From Flavobacteriaceae bacterium (lineage in GTDB: Bacteria; Bacteroidota; Bacteroidia; Flavobacteriales; Flavobacteriaceae), in contig JAENXB010000056.1 of NCBI GenBank assembly GCA_016649785.1, positions 1 to 13,547 of the forward strand: 13,547 nt of DNA, read 5' to 3'. The translations under genes and the position numbers were made by a program. Below are positions 6,745 to 13,547 of this stretch, piece after piece (the first letter of the stretch is position 1; every line of letters begins with the position of its first letter). A model generated the notes under the pieces. The model saw nothing but the letters and a program-made list of their open reading frames with translations. It searched no databases and was not told the origin of the DNA.

Positions 6745-7677
6745 TTAGGCTTTCGGTAAAAAAACTTCTGCCATCATACAGCGGGCACTTCCGCCTCCAC
6801 AGGTTTCAATTGAATTTATGTCTGAACTTAAAATTTCGCAGTGCTTTTCAATTCTCCTTATCTGATCCCTGGTTAAACTTTTGTGAGCAGTTGTGCTCAT
6901 TACAAGATATTTTTTATCGTTCGCGCCTTTAAGCTGTAACATATTGCCTGCAAACTCATGAATCTGGGCTTCGGTAATTTCAATAATTTCCTTACCATCT
7001 TCTTTTAAATGTCTTTTTACATTATTGCGCTCTTTCTTATCGTCTATGCAATCCAGACAAATTACCGCAAATTCATCGGCTACACACATCATCACATTCG
7101 TGTGATAAATGAGTTTTCTTTTTCCTTCAACGTCCTGATACGCAGAGAAAATTACCGGTGTGAATTCCATATCTTCACAAAATTCTATCAACAAATCTTC
7201 ATCTGCACGAGGAGATAAAGCACAATATGCCTTTTGATTTTCCCTGTCCAGGATCATACTGCCTGTTCCTTCAAGAAAAACATCTTCCTCTTCTGCCTTT
7301 GTATAATCTAAAACTTCATTTATTTTAAAACCCCGGCTTTCCAGTTCTTCAAAGAAATCCATTCTTCTCTCCCGCCGCCTGTTTTCGGCAAACATAGGAT
7401 AAACCACAGCTGTTCCGTCCTGGTGAAAGGAAACCCAGTTGTTGGGAAATATAGAATCTGGGGTATCCAATTCCTTTTTGTCATTCACCACCACCACATT
7501 TACTCCAACAGACTCCAGGTTTTTCACGAAAGAATCAAATTCCTCCTGGGCCTTTTTATTTATTTCTTCATTTTTGAGTTGAAGTTTTTCCTGAAAAAAG
7601 TTGTTCACCGCTGTTTGCTCATTCATCCTGAAAGCAACCGGCCGAACCATTAAAACGGTATTTGTTATTTGTTCCAT
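6745..7677 (-). CDS. ctlX: Citrulline hydrolase CtlX-like (amidinotransferase superfamily)
   Basis: A 310-residue protein of the guanidino-group-modifying (amidinotransferase/arginine deiminase) superfamily. CtlX proteins are known from Francisella, where they are needed to use citrulline; the proposed reaction is hydrolysis of citrulline to ornithine, CO2 and ammonia. Visible motifs are PDSIFPNNW (73-81), LEGTGS (135-140), the catalytic-type His in YHTNVM (His 192) and the C-terminal GGGSARCMM with the nucleophilic Cys 300, equivalent to the RCM cysteine of arginine deiminase. The length fits a complete enzyme, cytoplasmic, without a signal peptide. It starts 12 bp after the stop of the DDAH-like gene and so is probably co-transcribed with it, ending at the shared terminator. 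Superfamily membership is certain; the exact substrate is inferred. Confidence 0.88.
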   Translation of the reverse strand: MEQITNTVLMVRPVAFRMNEQTAVNNFFQEKLQLKNEEINKKAQEEFDSFVKNLESVGVNVVVVNDKKELDTPDSIFPNNWVSFHQDGTAVVYPMFAENRRRERRMDFFEELESRGFKINEVLDYTKAEEEDVFLEGTGSMILDRENQKAYCALSPRADEDLLIEFCEDMEFTPVIFSAYQDVEGKRKLIYHTNVMMCVADEFAVICLDCIDDKKERNNVKRHLKEDGKEIIEITEAQIHEFAGNMLQLKGANDKKYLVMSTTAHKSLTRDQIRRIEKHCEILSSDINSIETCGGGSARCMMAEVFLPKA

Positions 7678-7689
7678 AATAATTGTTTC

Positions 7690-8604
7690 TTATTCTCTAA
7701 TTAGTGGCAAGGTAGAACATCTTAAAAGTCCTTCCTGTTTGGAAATTTCAGCATAAGGAACCTCTTCCACTGTGATGTTTTGTTCCCGTAACCACGAGTT
7801 CAACCGGGTAAAGTTTTTTTCCGAAATAACCACTTCTTCAGAAATAGAGAAGATATTGGAATTCATATTGTACATTTCTTCCTGTGTAATTTCAAAAATA
7901 TTTTCTTTTCCGATTAAATTCACCAGCCAGTTGTATTCCTCTTCAATTAAAAAACCCCCTTTATAGATAATTGCCTTATCCTTTCCCACCGGTTGGAAAC
8001 AGCAATCCAGGTGTAATGCATTTTCCCGGGGATCAGTATTGGATTTTTTTAAACTGAAAGAAACCACCTTTTTATGCGGAAATAATTTCTGCAAGGCGGC
8101 AACGGCTTTCATGTTGGTCCTTGCTGTAATAAATTCAGGATAATCATCGCCTTTATAAGTGCCAATCAAAATATATTCCTTGTACGGCATAACATCTCCT
8201 CCTTCAATATGTGCATCTTCGGGAAGGTTTATTATCTTTTTCGGATCAATTTGCTCAATTACGTGGTTTATCGCTTCAATTTCCTCATCCCTGTCGGGTA
8301 AAATATTTGCTTTTATGAATTTATCTTCAAGTACAAAAGCGATATCCCGGGTGAAGATCTGGTTGTAATCTTCTATAAGCTTCGGCCTGTAAACTTTTAC
8401 ATTATATTTCTCTAGAACGGCTGCCACCGCTTCCATCTCAGCCACCATATCTTTTTCTACCGGATAAGTCCCTGCCTTGATATGCTGAGCCGATTTTGGG
8501 TCATAAGCCTCCGCAAGATCCGGTGTGGGTCCATTACTTATGGCAGTCCCCAAGACTACAGCCTTTAAAGGAGCCGTTTCACTGGTAATATTCAATTTTA
8601 GCAT
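7690..8604 (-). CDS. DDAH / arginine deiminase-like guanidino hydrolase
   Basis: A 304-residue member of the same superfamily as its neighbour, complete with the catalytic motifs FTRD (84-87), EGGD (134-137), HLDCCF with His 198 and the C-terminal RCSTLPLIRE with the nucleophilic Cys 296. Such enzymes remove ammonia or methylamines from arginine or methylated arginines, leaving citrulline; sequence alone does not settle which substrate is used. Pairing with a CtlX-type citrulline hydrolase suggests the product is passed on to become ornithine. The ATG at 8604 is preceded by CAGGA and, about 20 nt upstream, by a perfect TATATTTG promoter element. It is the first gene of a two-gene operon. It may equally be called an amidinotransferase-family protein. 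Confidence 0.87.
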   Translation of the reverse strand: MLKLNITSETAPLKAVVLGTAISNGPTPDLAEAYDPKSAQHIKAGTYPVEKDMVAEMEAVAAVLEKYNVKVYRPKLIEDYNQIFTRDIAFVLEDKFIKANILPDRDEEIEAINHVIEQIDPKKIINLPEDAHIEGGDVMPYKEYILIGTYKGDDYPEFITARTNMKAVAALQKLFPHKKVVSFSLKKSNTDPRENALHLDCCFQPVGKDKAIIYKGGFLIEEEYNWLVNLIGKENIFEITQEEMYNMNSNIFSISEEVVISEKNFTRLNSWLREQNITVEEVPYAEISKQEGLLRCSTLPLIRE

Positions 8605-8619
8605 TCCTGATTTTTTCTA

Positions 8620-8648
8620 CAAATATAAATAAACCTCCATCGGAAAAG
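8620..8648 (-). promoter_or_regulatory. Putative promoter of the DDAH-ctlX operon
   Basis: The minus strand reads TATATTTG (8627 to 8620), a perfect TAnnTTTG -7 element. A TTTT-containing stretch at about 8647-8644 takes the place of the -33 box with roughly 16-19 nt of spacing. The ATG is only about 16 nt downstream of the -7 element, so the leader would be about 10 nt. Confidence 0.5.
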
Positions 8649-8657
8649 AATCTTTTC
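8643..8657. promoter_or_regulatory. Inverted repeat overlapping the operon's -33 region (candidate operator)
   Basis: GAAAAGA, one A, TCTTTTC forms a perfect 7-1-7 inverted repeat. It sits where the -33 region of the DDAH-ctlX promoter should be, a typical position for a repressor site. It has no T tail and a loop far too small for an RNA hairpin, so DNA binding by a dimeric regulator is the better reading. The regulator is unknown. Confidence 0.35.
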
Positions 8658-8864
8658 ATCTTAATTGAATAGCGTTTATTTCTTCATCTTTTTAAGAATT
8701 AAATAACAGCTACATATTTATAAATTTAAGTGCTTTTTTATAACCACATTTATAACAAATAATTTTTCTAATTTTAGTCACTCAGCCCAAATACGATTCC
8801 TTTTAAGAATGAGGCTTTCCTAGTAATATCCAATTTTCATAATTTCTGAATAAATAGCACAAAT

Positions 8865-8897
8865 AAAAAAAGCCCCATCGCGAAATGAGGCTTTTTT
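8865..8897 (-). terminator. Rho-independent terminator of gltA
   Basis: On the minus strand, just after the gltA stop, GCCTCAT and ATGGGGC pair (one G-T wobble) around a short loop containing TTCGCG, preceded by six A and followed by seven T. The A tract on the other side also allows some function in the opposite direction. Confidence 0.85.
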
Positions 8898-8916
8898 GAT
8901 ATTATGAAATTTCGAT

Positions 8917-10218
8917 TTATCGATTTTCAAGGTCTTTGAATTCACGAAGATTTTCTCCAATATACACCTGGCGAGGTCGTCCAATTGGTTCTTTTCCCAA
9001 TCGCATTTCTCTCCATTGAGCGATCCATCCTGGAAGCCGTCCTACTGCAAATAATACGGTAAACATTTCGGTAGGAATTCCTATGGCACGATAGATAATT
9101 CCTGAATAGAAATCTACGTTTGGATATAATTTACGCTCAACAAAATATGGATCTTCCAAAGCTGCTTTTTCAAGCGCTTTGGCAATGCCCAAAATTGGAT
9201 CGTTCACACCTAGATCACTTAAAACTTCATCTGCCGCTTTTTTGATAATTCTTGCGCGTGGATCAAAGTTTTTGTACACTCTGTGACCAAAGCCCATCAA
9301 TCTAAATGGATCTTCTTTATCTTTTGCTTTGTTAATGAATTTTGAAGTATCGCCGCCATCTTTTTCAATTTCTTCCAACATTTCAATTACAGCCTGGTTC
9401 GCACCACCGTGAAGTGGACCCCATAAAGCCGAAACACCCGCAGAAATAGAAGCAAATAAACCAGCCTGGGAAGAACCTACCATTCGCACGGTTGAAGTGG
9501 AACAGTTTTGTTCGTGATCTGCGTGCAGAATTAATAATTTATTCAACGCATCTACCACAATCGGATTTGATTTATACTCTTCACCCGGTTTTTCAAACAT
9601 CATTTTTAAAAAGCTTTCTTCAAATCCCAAATTTTTATCACGGTTTTTTAAAGGAAGAGCATTTCTATTACGCAAGGTCCAGGCAGCAATAGTTGGGAAT
9701 TTAGCCAGTGTTTTTACAATGGCTTTGTACATATCCTCTTCAGAATCTACGTTTACAGATTTTGGATTGAAGGCGGTAAGAGCGCTGGTCAAAGAGGAAA
9801 GCACCCCCATTGGGTGGGCAGAAGTTGGAAAACCTGCAATAACCTTCTTCATATCCTGATTAACGTCACTTTGTCCCAGGATATCGGTTTTAAAATTGTC
9901 CAATTCATTTTTTGTTGGTAATTCTCCAAAAATCAACAAAAATACAACTTCCAGAAAATCGGCTTTTTCTGCCAAATCTTCAATTGAATAACCCCTGTAT
10001 CTTAAAATACCTTTTTCTCCGTCAAGAAAAGTGATTGCGCTCTCACAACTTCCTGTGTTTTTATATCCGGGATCCAGGGTAATTATTCCTGTTTGTGCTC
10101 TTAAGTTTTTAATGTCAATAGCAACTTCATTTTCGGTTCCAGTAATTACAGGAAATTCATGTTTTTTCCCATCAACCTCCAGTGTAGCAATTACTTTCTT
10201 TTCATTCATTACTTCCAT
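8917..10218 (-). CDS. gltA: Citrate synthase
   Basis: A 433-residue cytoplasmic enzyme that condenses acetyl-CoA with oxaloacetate to citrate, the entry step of the TCA cycle. The sequence is the longer Gram-negative type with an N-terminal extension (KLEVDGK-like start, then ITLDPGYKNTGSCESAITFL). Active-site landmarks are HADHEQNCSTST (232-243), GPLHGG with catalytic His 270, FGHRVYKNFDPRA with His 312, VDFYSG with catalytic Asp 369 and the substrate-binding RPRQVYIG near the C-terminus. All key residues are present. A second ATG at 10209 (MNEKKVIATLEVDG) is an equally good start; no ribosome binding site decides between them. The gene ends at its own terminator and is separated by 140 bp from glgA upstream. 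Confidence 0.97.
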   Translation of the reverse strand: MEVMNEKKVIATLEVDGKKHEFPVITGTENEVAIDIKNLRAQTGIITLDPGYKNTGSCESAITFLDGEKGILRYRGYSIEDLAEKADFLEVVFLLIFGELPTKNELDNFKTDILGQSDVNQDMKKVIAGFPTSAHPMGVLSSLTSALTAFNPKSVNVDSEEDMYKAIVKTLAKFPTIAAWTLRNRNALPLKNRDKNLGFEESFLKMMFEKPGEEYKSNPIVVDALNKLLILHADHEQNCSTSTVRMVGSSQAGLFASISAGVSALWGPLHGGANQAVIEMLEEIEKDGGDTSKFINKAKDKEDPFRLMGFGHRVYKNFDPRARIIKKAADEVLSDLGVNDPILGIAKALEKAALEDPYFVERKLYPNVDFYSGIIYRAIGIPTEMFTVLFAVGRLPGWIAQWREMRLGKEPIGRPRQVYIGENLREFKDLENR

Positions 10219-10358
10219 ATAATTAGTTTTTTTATGTTTTTTCTATTCGTAGCTAAAAATACAAAATTTACCATTAATAGATGGTACAGAGTGGGTAAGA
10301 ATATTAAGAAAAATTCATTAAAAATGCTTTATTTTGAATAAAAATGATAATTGTAAAG

Positions 10359-11900
10359 TTATGGGTTAATTGAGTATAAATACCTGTAATATTCATCTAC
10401 TGATTTCTTCCAGGTAAATCTCATTTTTTTGGCATTCAACTCAATTTTATTCCAGGCTGACTTATCATTTATAAAAATTTCCAGGACATTATCAAAGGCA
10501 GAAACCATATTTTTTATTTTTTCATCATAGGTTTCCCCATCAAAAGTAAATCCGGTAACCCTATCTTCTACCGTATCTTTCAATCCTCCTGTTTTATGAA
10601 CCAGGCAAGGAGTCCCGTTCCTCATATCAAGCATTTGGCTTATTCCGCAAGGCTCAAACAAACTGGGCATAAAATATAGGTCAGATTCCAGATAAATGGA
10701 ATCAATAACATCCTCAGATTGCCCATTGATAAACAGAAAATTCTGGTATTTATGACTAATTTTTCTGAACAATTCCTCATATTCCGGGGCACCTGTACCC
10801 AGTAAAATAAAAATCCCATTTATTTTATCAAGCTTTTCCAGGATCTCGATAAGCGCATCAGGAGAACGTTTGAAAAAATAAAATTTCTGTTCGGTTAACC
10901 TGGCCACACTCGAGCAGATAAATCGCGGTTTATTTTTTAAATAGGGAATCAATTTTTCTCCGGTATGCGCTAAAAAATCTGCCTTATATTTTTTGGATTC
11001 CTGTTGAAGCCAATGAAAAATGGCCGTTATCACATGAGAAAACAAATTATCCTTTTTGGATCTCCTTATATTGCTATAATTGGATCCATTTAGAATGCCA
11101 AAAAAACGGCCTTCATTATCGGCAAGTCGTAAATCCTCTTCCAAACCTTCACCTCCAATAAATTCCGGCGGACTGCTGGGATGTAAAATATCCTCTTTAT
11201 AAGAGGCGGAGACAGTGTGCACAGCATCTGCAAGTCTAATTCCTACCGCCATTAAATTAATGCAATCCTGATATCGGGGATCCATCAATTCTTTAGTGTT
11301 GAAGGAAACATTGGGAAACCAATTTTTAACTGAAGAGTAATTATTCTCAAAAGGACGAATTCCCTGAATTGCCAGATTATGGATAGTATATACAAACCGA
11401 ATATCTCCTAATATTTTATAAGAGGGATGATATTTTTTTAAAAACAAAAGCATACTTGTATGCCAGTCATGTAAATGGACAATATCTAATTTTCCAAAAG
11501 CACCGTGTTTAATAGCCTCTGCCACAGCAGTGCAAAATATAATGAATTTTATGGTATCGGTGTAAAAAGGTTCTTCAATATCGTTATGATAAATATGGGC
11601 GATATCCCCGGCCTTAATTTCCGGATGATGAATTACATAATGATAAATATTCCTGAATTCCTTTTTAGGAGGAACCTCATATAAATCGGCTACATAGGTT
11701 ACACCCCTGAGCTGAAAATTAAGATGTGTCTTAAAAATTCCTTTATGGTGCAATCTGGAATAAGAAGGAACAATTACGTGAACTTTATCGCCACGTTCTG
11801 AAATCTGGCGGGGGACATCTCTTATAACATCACCCATTCCACCAGCTTTACAATGGGGTATGGCATCATTTTCTGAGGCTACAAAAAGAAAATTATACAT
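10359..11900 (-). CDS. glgA: Divergent glycogen/starch synthase (GT5 family)
   Basis: A 513-residue GT-B-fold glycosyltransferase. GlgA enzymes extend alpha-1,4-glucan using ADP-glucose (or UDP-glucose). The N-terminal half carries the glucose-nucleotide loop as KAGGMGDV (18-25), HLHDWHTS (143-149) and YTIHNLAIQG (171-180). The C-terminal half carries ARLTEQK (333-339), FEPCGIS with catalytic-type Glu 416, and KTGGLKDTVED (436-446). Family members usually have an NGID-x-WNP sequence in the linker, which here is NGSNYSNIRRSK (271-282), and the usual QKG-DL after the RLT motif is replaced by QKFYFFKRSPDAL. The gene stands alone without glgB, glgC or glgP. It may be a lineage-specific GlgA variant with an altered donor or acceptor. 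No clear terminator follows its stop at 10359. Confidence 0.88.
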   Translation of the reverse strand: MYNFLFVASENDAIPHCKAGGMGDVIRDVPRQISERGDKVHVIVPSYSRLHHKGIFKTHLNFQLRGVTYVADLYEVPPKKEFRNIYHYVIHHPEIKAGDIAHIYHNDIEEPFYTDTIKFIIFCTAVAEAIKHGAFGKLDIVHLHDWHTSMLLFLKKYHPSYKILGDIRFVYTIHNLAIQGIRPFENNYSSVKNWFPNVSFNTKELMDPRYQDCINLMAVGIRLADAVHTVSASYKEDILHPSSPPEFIGGEGLEEDLRLADNEGRFFGILNGSNYSNIRRSKKDNLFSHVITAIFHWLQQESKKYKADFLAHTGEKLIPYLKNKPRFICSSVARLTEQKFYFFKRSPDALIEILEKLDKINGIFILLGTGAPEYEELFRKISHKYQNFLFINGQSEDVIDSIYLESDLYFMPSLFEPCGISQMLDMRNGTPCLVHKTGGLKDTVEDRVTGFTFDGETYDEKIKNMVSAFDNVLEIFINDKSAWNKIELNAKKMRFTWKKSVDEYYRYLYSINP

Positions 11901-11988
11901 TTAATTTAAACTATTATGTTAGGTTTTTACTTCAACACAAAAGATAATTAAATAATATTTCTAATTTTAATGAAAACCTAAATATTAC

Positions 11989-12022
11989 AAAAAAAAGCCT
12001 TTCTAAGTAGAAAGGCTTTTTT
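11989..12022 (-). terminator. Rho-independent terminator of eno
   Basis: A perfect 8-bp stem, GCCTTTCT (11997-12004) and AGAAAGGC (12009-12016), with a 4-nt loop, flanked by eight A and six T. It lies 20 bp beyond the enolase stop on the minus strand, and separates eno from glgA. The symmetrical A/T flanks make it potentially bidirectional. Confidence 0.92.
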
Positions 12023-12042
12023 AGTTCAAATAAATATTGATC

Positions 12043-13332
12043 TTATTTTATTTTAAAGGCGTTTTCCTGAGGATAATAGGCTACCCCTTCCAATTCTTCT
12101 TCAATACGCAAAAGCTGGTTGTATTTTGCCATACGATCACTTCTTGAAGCTGATCCGGTTTTTATCTGTCCGGTGTTAAGGGCCACGGCCAAATCGGCAA
12201 TGGTGGTATCCTCGGTTTCTCCGGAACGGTGAGATATTACAGTGGTATATCCGGCATTTTTGGCCATATTTACTGCTGAAATAGTTTCGGTCAAAGTCCC
12301 GATCTGGTTTAATTTTATTAGAATTGAGTTTGCTATACCTTCTTTAATACCGCGGGAAAGACGCTCTACATTGGTTACAAATAAATCGTCTCCTACCAAC
12401 TGAACTTTATCCCCGATTTTATCGGTTAAATATTTCCAACCTTCCCAATCGTTTTCATCCATTCCATCCTCAATAGATATAATAGGATATTTTGAAGACA
12501 GCTCTGCAAGATAATCGGCTTGTTCTTCACTGGTCCTTATAATTCCTTTATCACCTTCAAATTTTGTATAATCGTATTTTCCGTTTTCAAAGAATTCAGC
12601 AGCGGCACAATCAAGAGCAATCATCACATCATCCCCACCTTTGTAACCGGCTTTTTCAATAGCCAACAAAATAGTTTCCAGAGCATCTTCGGTTCCGTCT
12701 AAAGTTGGAGCGAAACCACCTTCATCACCTACAGCAGTACTTAACCCTCTGTCGTGCAACACTTTTTTAAGGTTGTGGAATATTTCCGTTCCCATTTGCA
12801 ATGCATGAGAAAAGCTTTTTGCTTTTACCGGGATGATCATAAACTCCTGAAATGCGATAGGCGCGTCACTGTGAGAGCCACCGTTTATAATGTTCATCAT
12901 TGGCACGGGAATCGTATTTGCGCTCACACCACCAATATATCTGTATAAAGGCATATTAAGTTCATTGGCAGCAGCTTTTGCTACAGCCATGGAAACGCCT
13001 AAAATGGCATTCGCGCCAAGTTTTGCTTTGTTTGGGGTTCCGTCAAGATCTATCATTACCTGATCGATTAAATTCTGGTCGAATACAGAATATCCCAATA
13101 ATTCTTCGGCTATGGTTGTATTAACATTTTCTACGGCCTTTAAAACACCTTTTCCCATAAACTCTTTACCGCCATCACGAAGTTCTACAGCTTCGTGTTC
13201 CCCTGTTGAAGCTCCTGAGGGTACAGCCGCCCTTCCCAATACTCCATTTTCTGTCATCACATCTACTTCTACTGTTGGATTTCCTCTTGAGTCAAATATT
13301 TGACGTGCGTGTATATTTATAATTATACTCAT
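12043..13332 (-). CDS. eno: Enolase (phosphopyruvate hydratase)
   Basis: A complete 429-residue enolase, the glycolytic and gluconeogenic enzyme that interconverts 2-phosphoglycerate and phosphoenolpyruvate; it needs magnesium. Motifs include DSRGNPTVEVD (14-24), the mobile loop SGASTGEHEA (39-48), VGDEGGFAP with catalytic Glu 204, the metal ligands Asp 241, Glu 288 (SIEDG) and Asp 315 (VGDDL), catalytic Lys 340 in IKLNQIGT, SHRSGETED (367-375) and Lys 391 in KTGS. All catalytic residues expected for the family are present. The start at 13332 is unambiguous (MSIIINIHARQIFDSRG) and follows a T/A-rich leader. A TATCTTGC sequence about 35 nt upstream could be its -7 element, but matches the consensus imperfectly. 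It ends at its own terminator. Confidence 0.98.
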   Translation of the reverse strand: MSIIINIHARQIFDSRGNPTVEVDVMTENGVLGRAAVPSGASTGEHEAVELRDGGKEFMGKGVLKAVENVNTTIAEELLGYSVFDQNLIDQVMIDLDGTPNKAKLGANAILGVSMAVAKAAANELNMPLYRYIGGVSANTIPVPMMNIINGGSHSDAPIAFQEFMIIPVKAKSFSHALQMGTEIFHNLKKVLHDRGLSTAVGDEGGFAPTLDGTEDALETILLAIEKAGYKGGDDVMIALDCAAAEFFENGKYDYTKFEGDKGIIRTSEEQADYLAELSSKYPIISIEDGMDENDWEGWKYLTDKIGDKVQLVGDDLFVTNVERLSRGIKEGIANSILIKLNQIGTLTETISAVNMAKNAGYTTVISHRSGETEDTTIADLAVALNTGQIKTGSASRSDRMAKYNQLLRIEEELEGVAYYPQENAFKIK

Positions 13333-13385
13333 AATTTAAATTTTAATTATTTTTTTAACAGGACAGCAAGATACAATTAACGGCC

Positions 13386-13547
13386 TTATATTGGGCTTAA
13401 TTCAGATAGTTTTAGCCTGAATTTAACGATATCGTTTTCGATGATTCTTAGAAAAAAGTTTAATAAACCGATAAAAGAATCCCAGAAAACAAGAATTCTC
13501 ATGCTTAAGTTGTAGTAGAACTCTATAATTTTATTTATTCCATATTC
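13386..13547 (-). CDS. Possible C-terminal end of an unidentified gene (partial)
   Basis: From the right edge the minus strand stays open for 53 codons to a TAA at 13388-13386, reading through LSMRILVFWDSFIGLLNFFL and ending RLKLSELSPI. A stop-free run of this length is unlikely by chance in DNA this AT-rich, and it ends 53 bp before the enolase start in the same direction, as an upstream neighbour would. One hydrophobic segment suggests a membrane-associated end. I do not recognise it, and it may still be noise. Confidence 0.35.
   Translation of the reverse strand, partial: EYGINKIIEFYYNLSMRILVFWDSFIGLLNFFLRIIENDIVKFRLKLSELSPI

Larger units (their letters stand above)
8605..8864. other. AT-rich intergenic region upstream of the guanidino-hydrolase operon
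   Basis: This 260-bp stretch holds the operon promoter and the inverted repeat described separately (8620-8657). The remainder, about 8660 to 8864, is AT-rich with no open frame, hairpin or RNA signature I can recognise, and leads into the gltA terminator. Confidence 0.5.

Noticed and set aside
13425..13436. Perfect palindrome AACGATATCGTT as a regulatory site for eno
   Set aside because: It is about 90 bp upstream of the start, inside the possible coding tail, with no promoter element aligned to it.
13441..13515. Plus-strand 24-codon frame MILRKKFNKPIKESQK as a small gene
   Set aside because: It is very short, lacks a promoter or ribosome binding site and overlaps the longer minus-strand open tail.

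Overview
The window reads as chromosomal DNA of a Bacteroidota bacterium, most likely a marine or soil flavobacterium (the protein sequences feel closest to Gramella/Salegentibacter/Zunongwangia-like Flavobacteriaceae; this is recognition from memory, not a search). The DNA is AT-rich, Shine-Dalgarno sequences are weak or absent, and several genes are preceded by the Bacteroidota-type -7 element TAnnTTTG. No tRNA, rRNA, IS element or CRISPR array is visible.

Layout. (1) 1-282: N-terminal part of ffh (signal recognition particle GTPase), minus strand, running off the left edge. (2) 410-2194: argS, minus strand, separated from ffh by a G/C-rich hairpin element. (3) 2283-2735: a divergently oriented, unrecognised protein of about 142-150 residues. 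(4) 2842-3474: a MarC-family membrane protein, which abuts tail-to-tail (7 bp apart) a 73-residue two-TM protein on the minus strand (3482-3703). (5) 3704-4226: a 523-bp AT-rich stretch without a gene. (6) 4227-6660: a secreted lipoprotein with a right-handed parallel beta-helix domain, broken by two single-base frameshifts, both explicable as loss of one G. (7) 6684-6726: a strong bidirectional terminator. (8) 8604 to 6745, minus strand: an operon of two guanidino-group-modifying enzymes, a DDAH/arginine-deiminase-like hydrolase followed by a CtlX-type citrulline hydrolase. (9) gltA (citrate synthase), glgA (a divergent glycogen/starch synthase) and eno (enolase), all minus strand, with terminators after gltA and eno. 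(10) 13386-13547: the possible C-terminal end of another minus-strand gene.

Most of the window is core metabolism and translation. The two accessory-looking parts are the beta-helix lipoprotein and the two-enzyme guanidino operon. The latter could form a short route from (methyl)arginine through citrulline to ornithine without carbamoyl phosphate; this is inference from the pairing. I see no clearly new multi-gene system such as a defence island. The best leads are the doubly frameshifted lipoprotein, the DDAH-CtlX pair with its promoter-overlapping inverted repeat, and the unusual GlgA.
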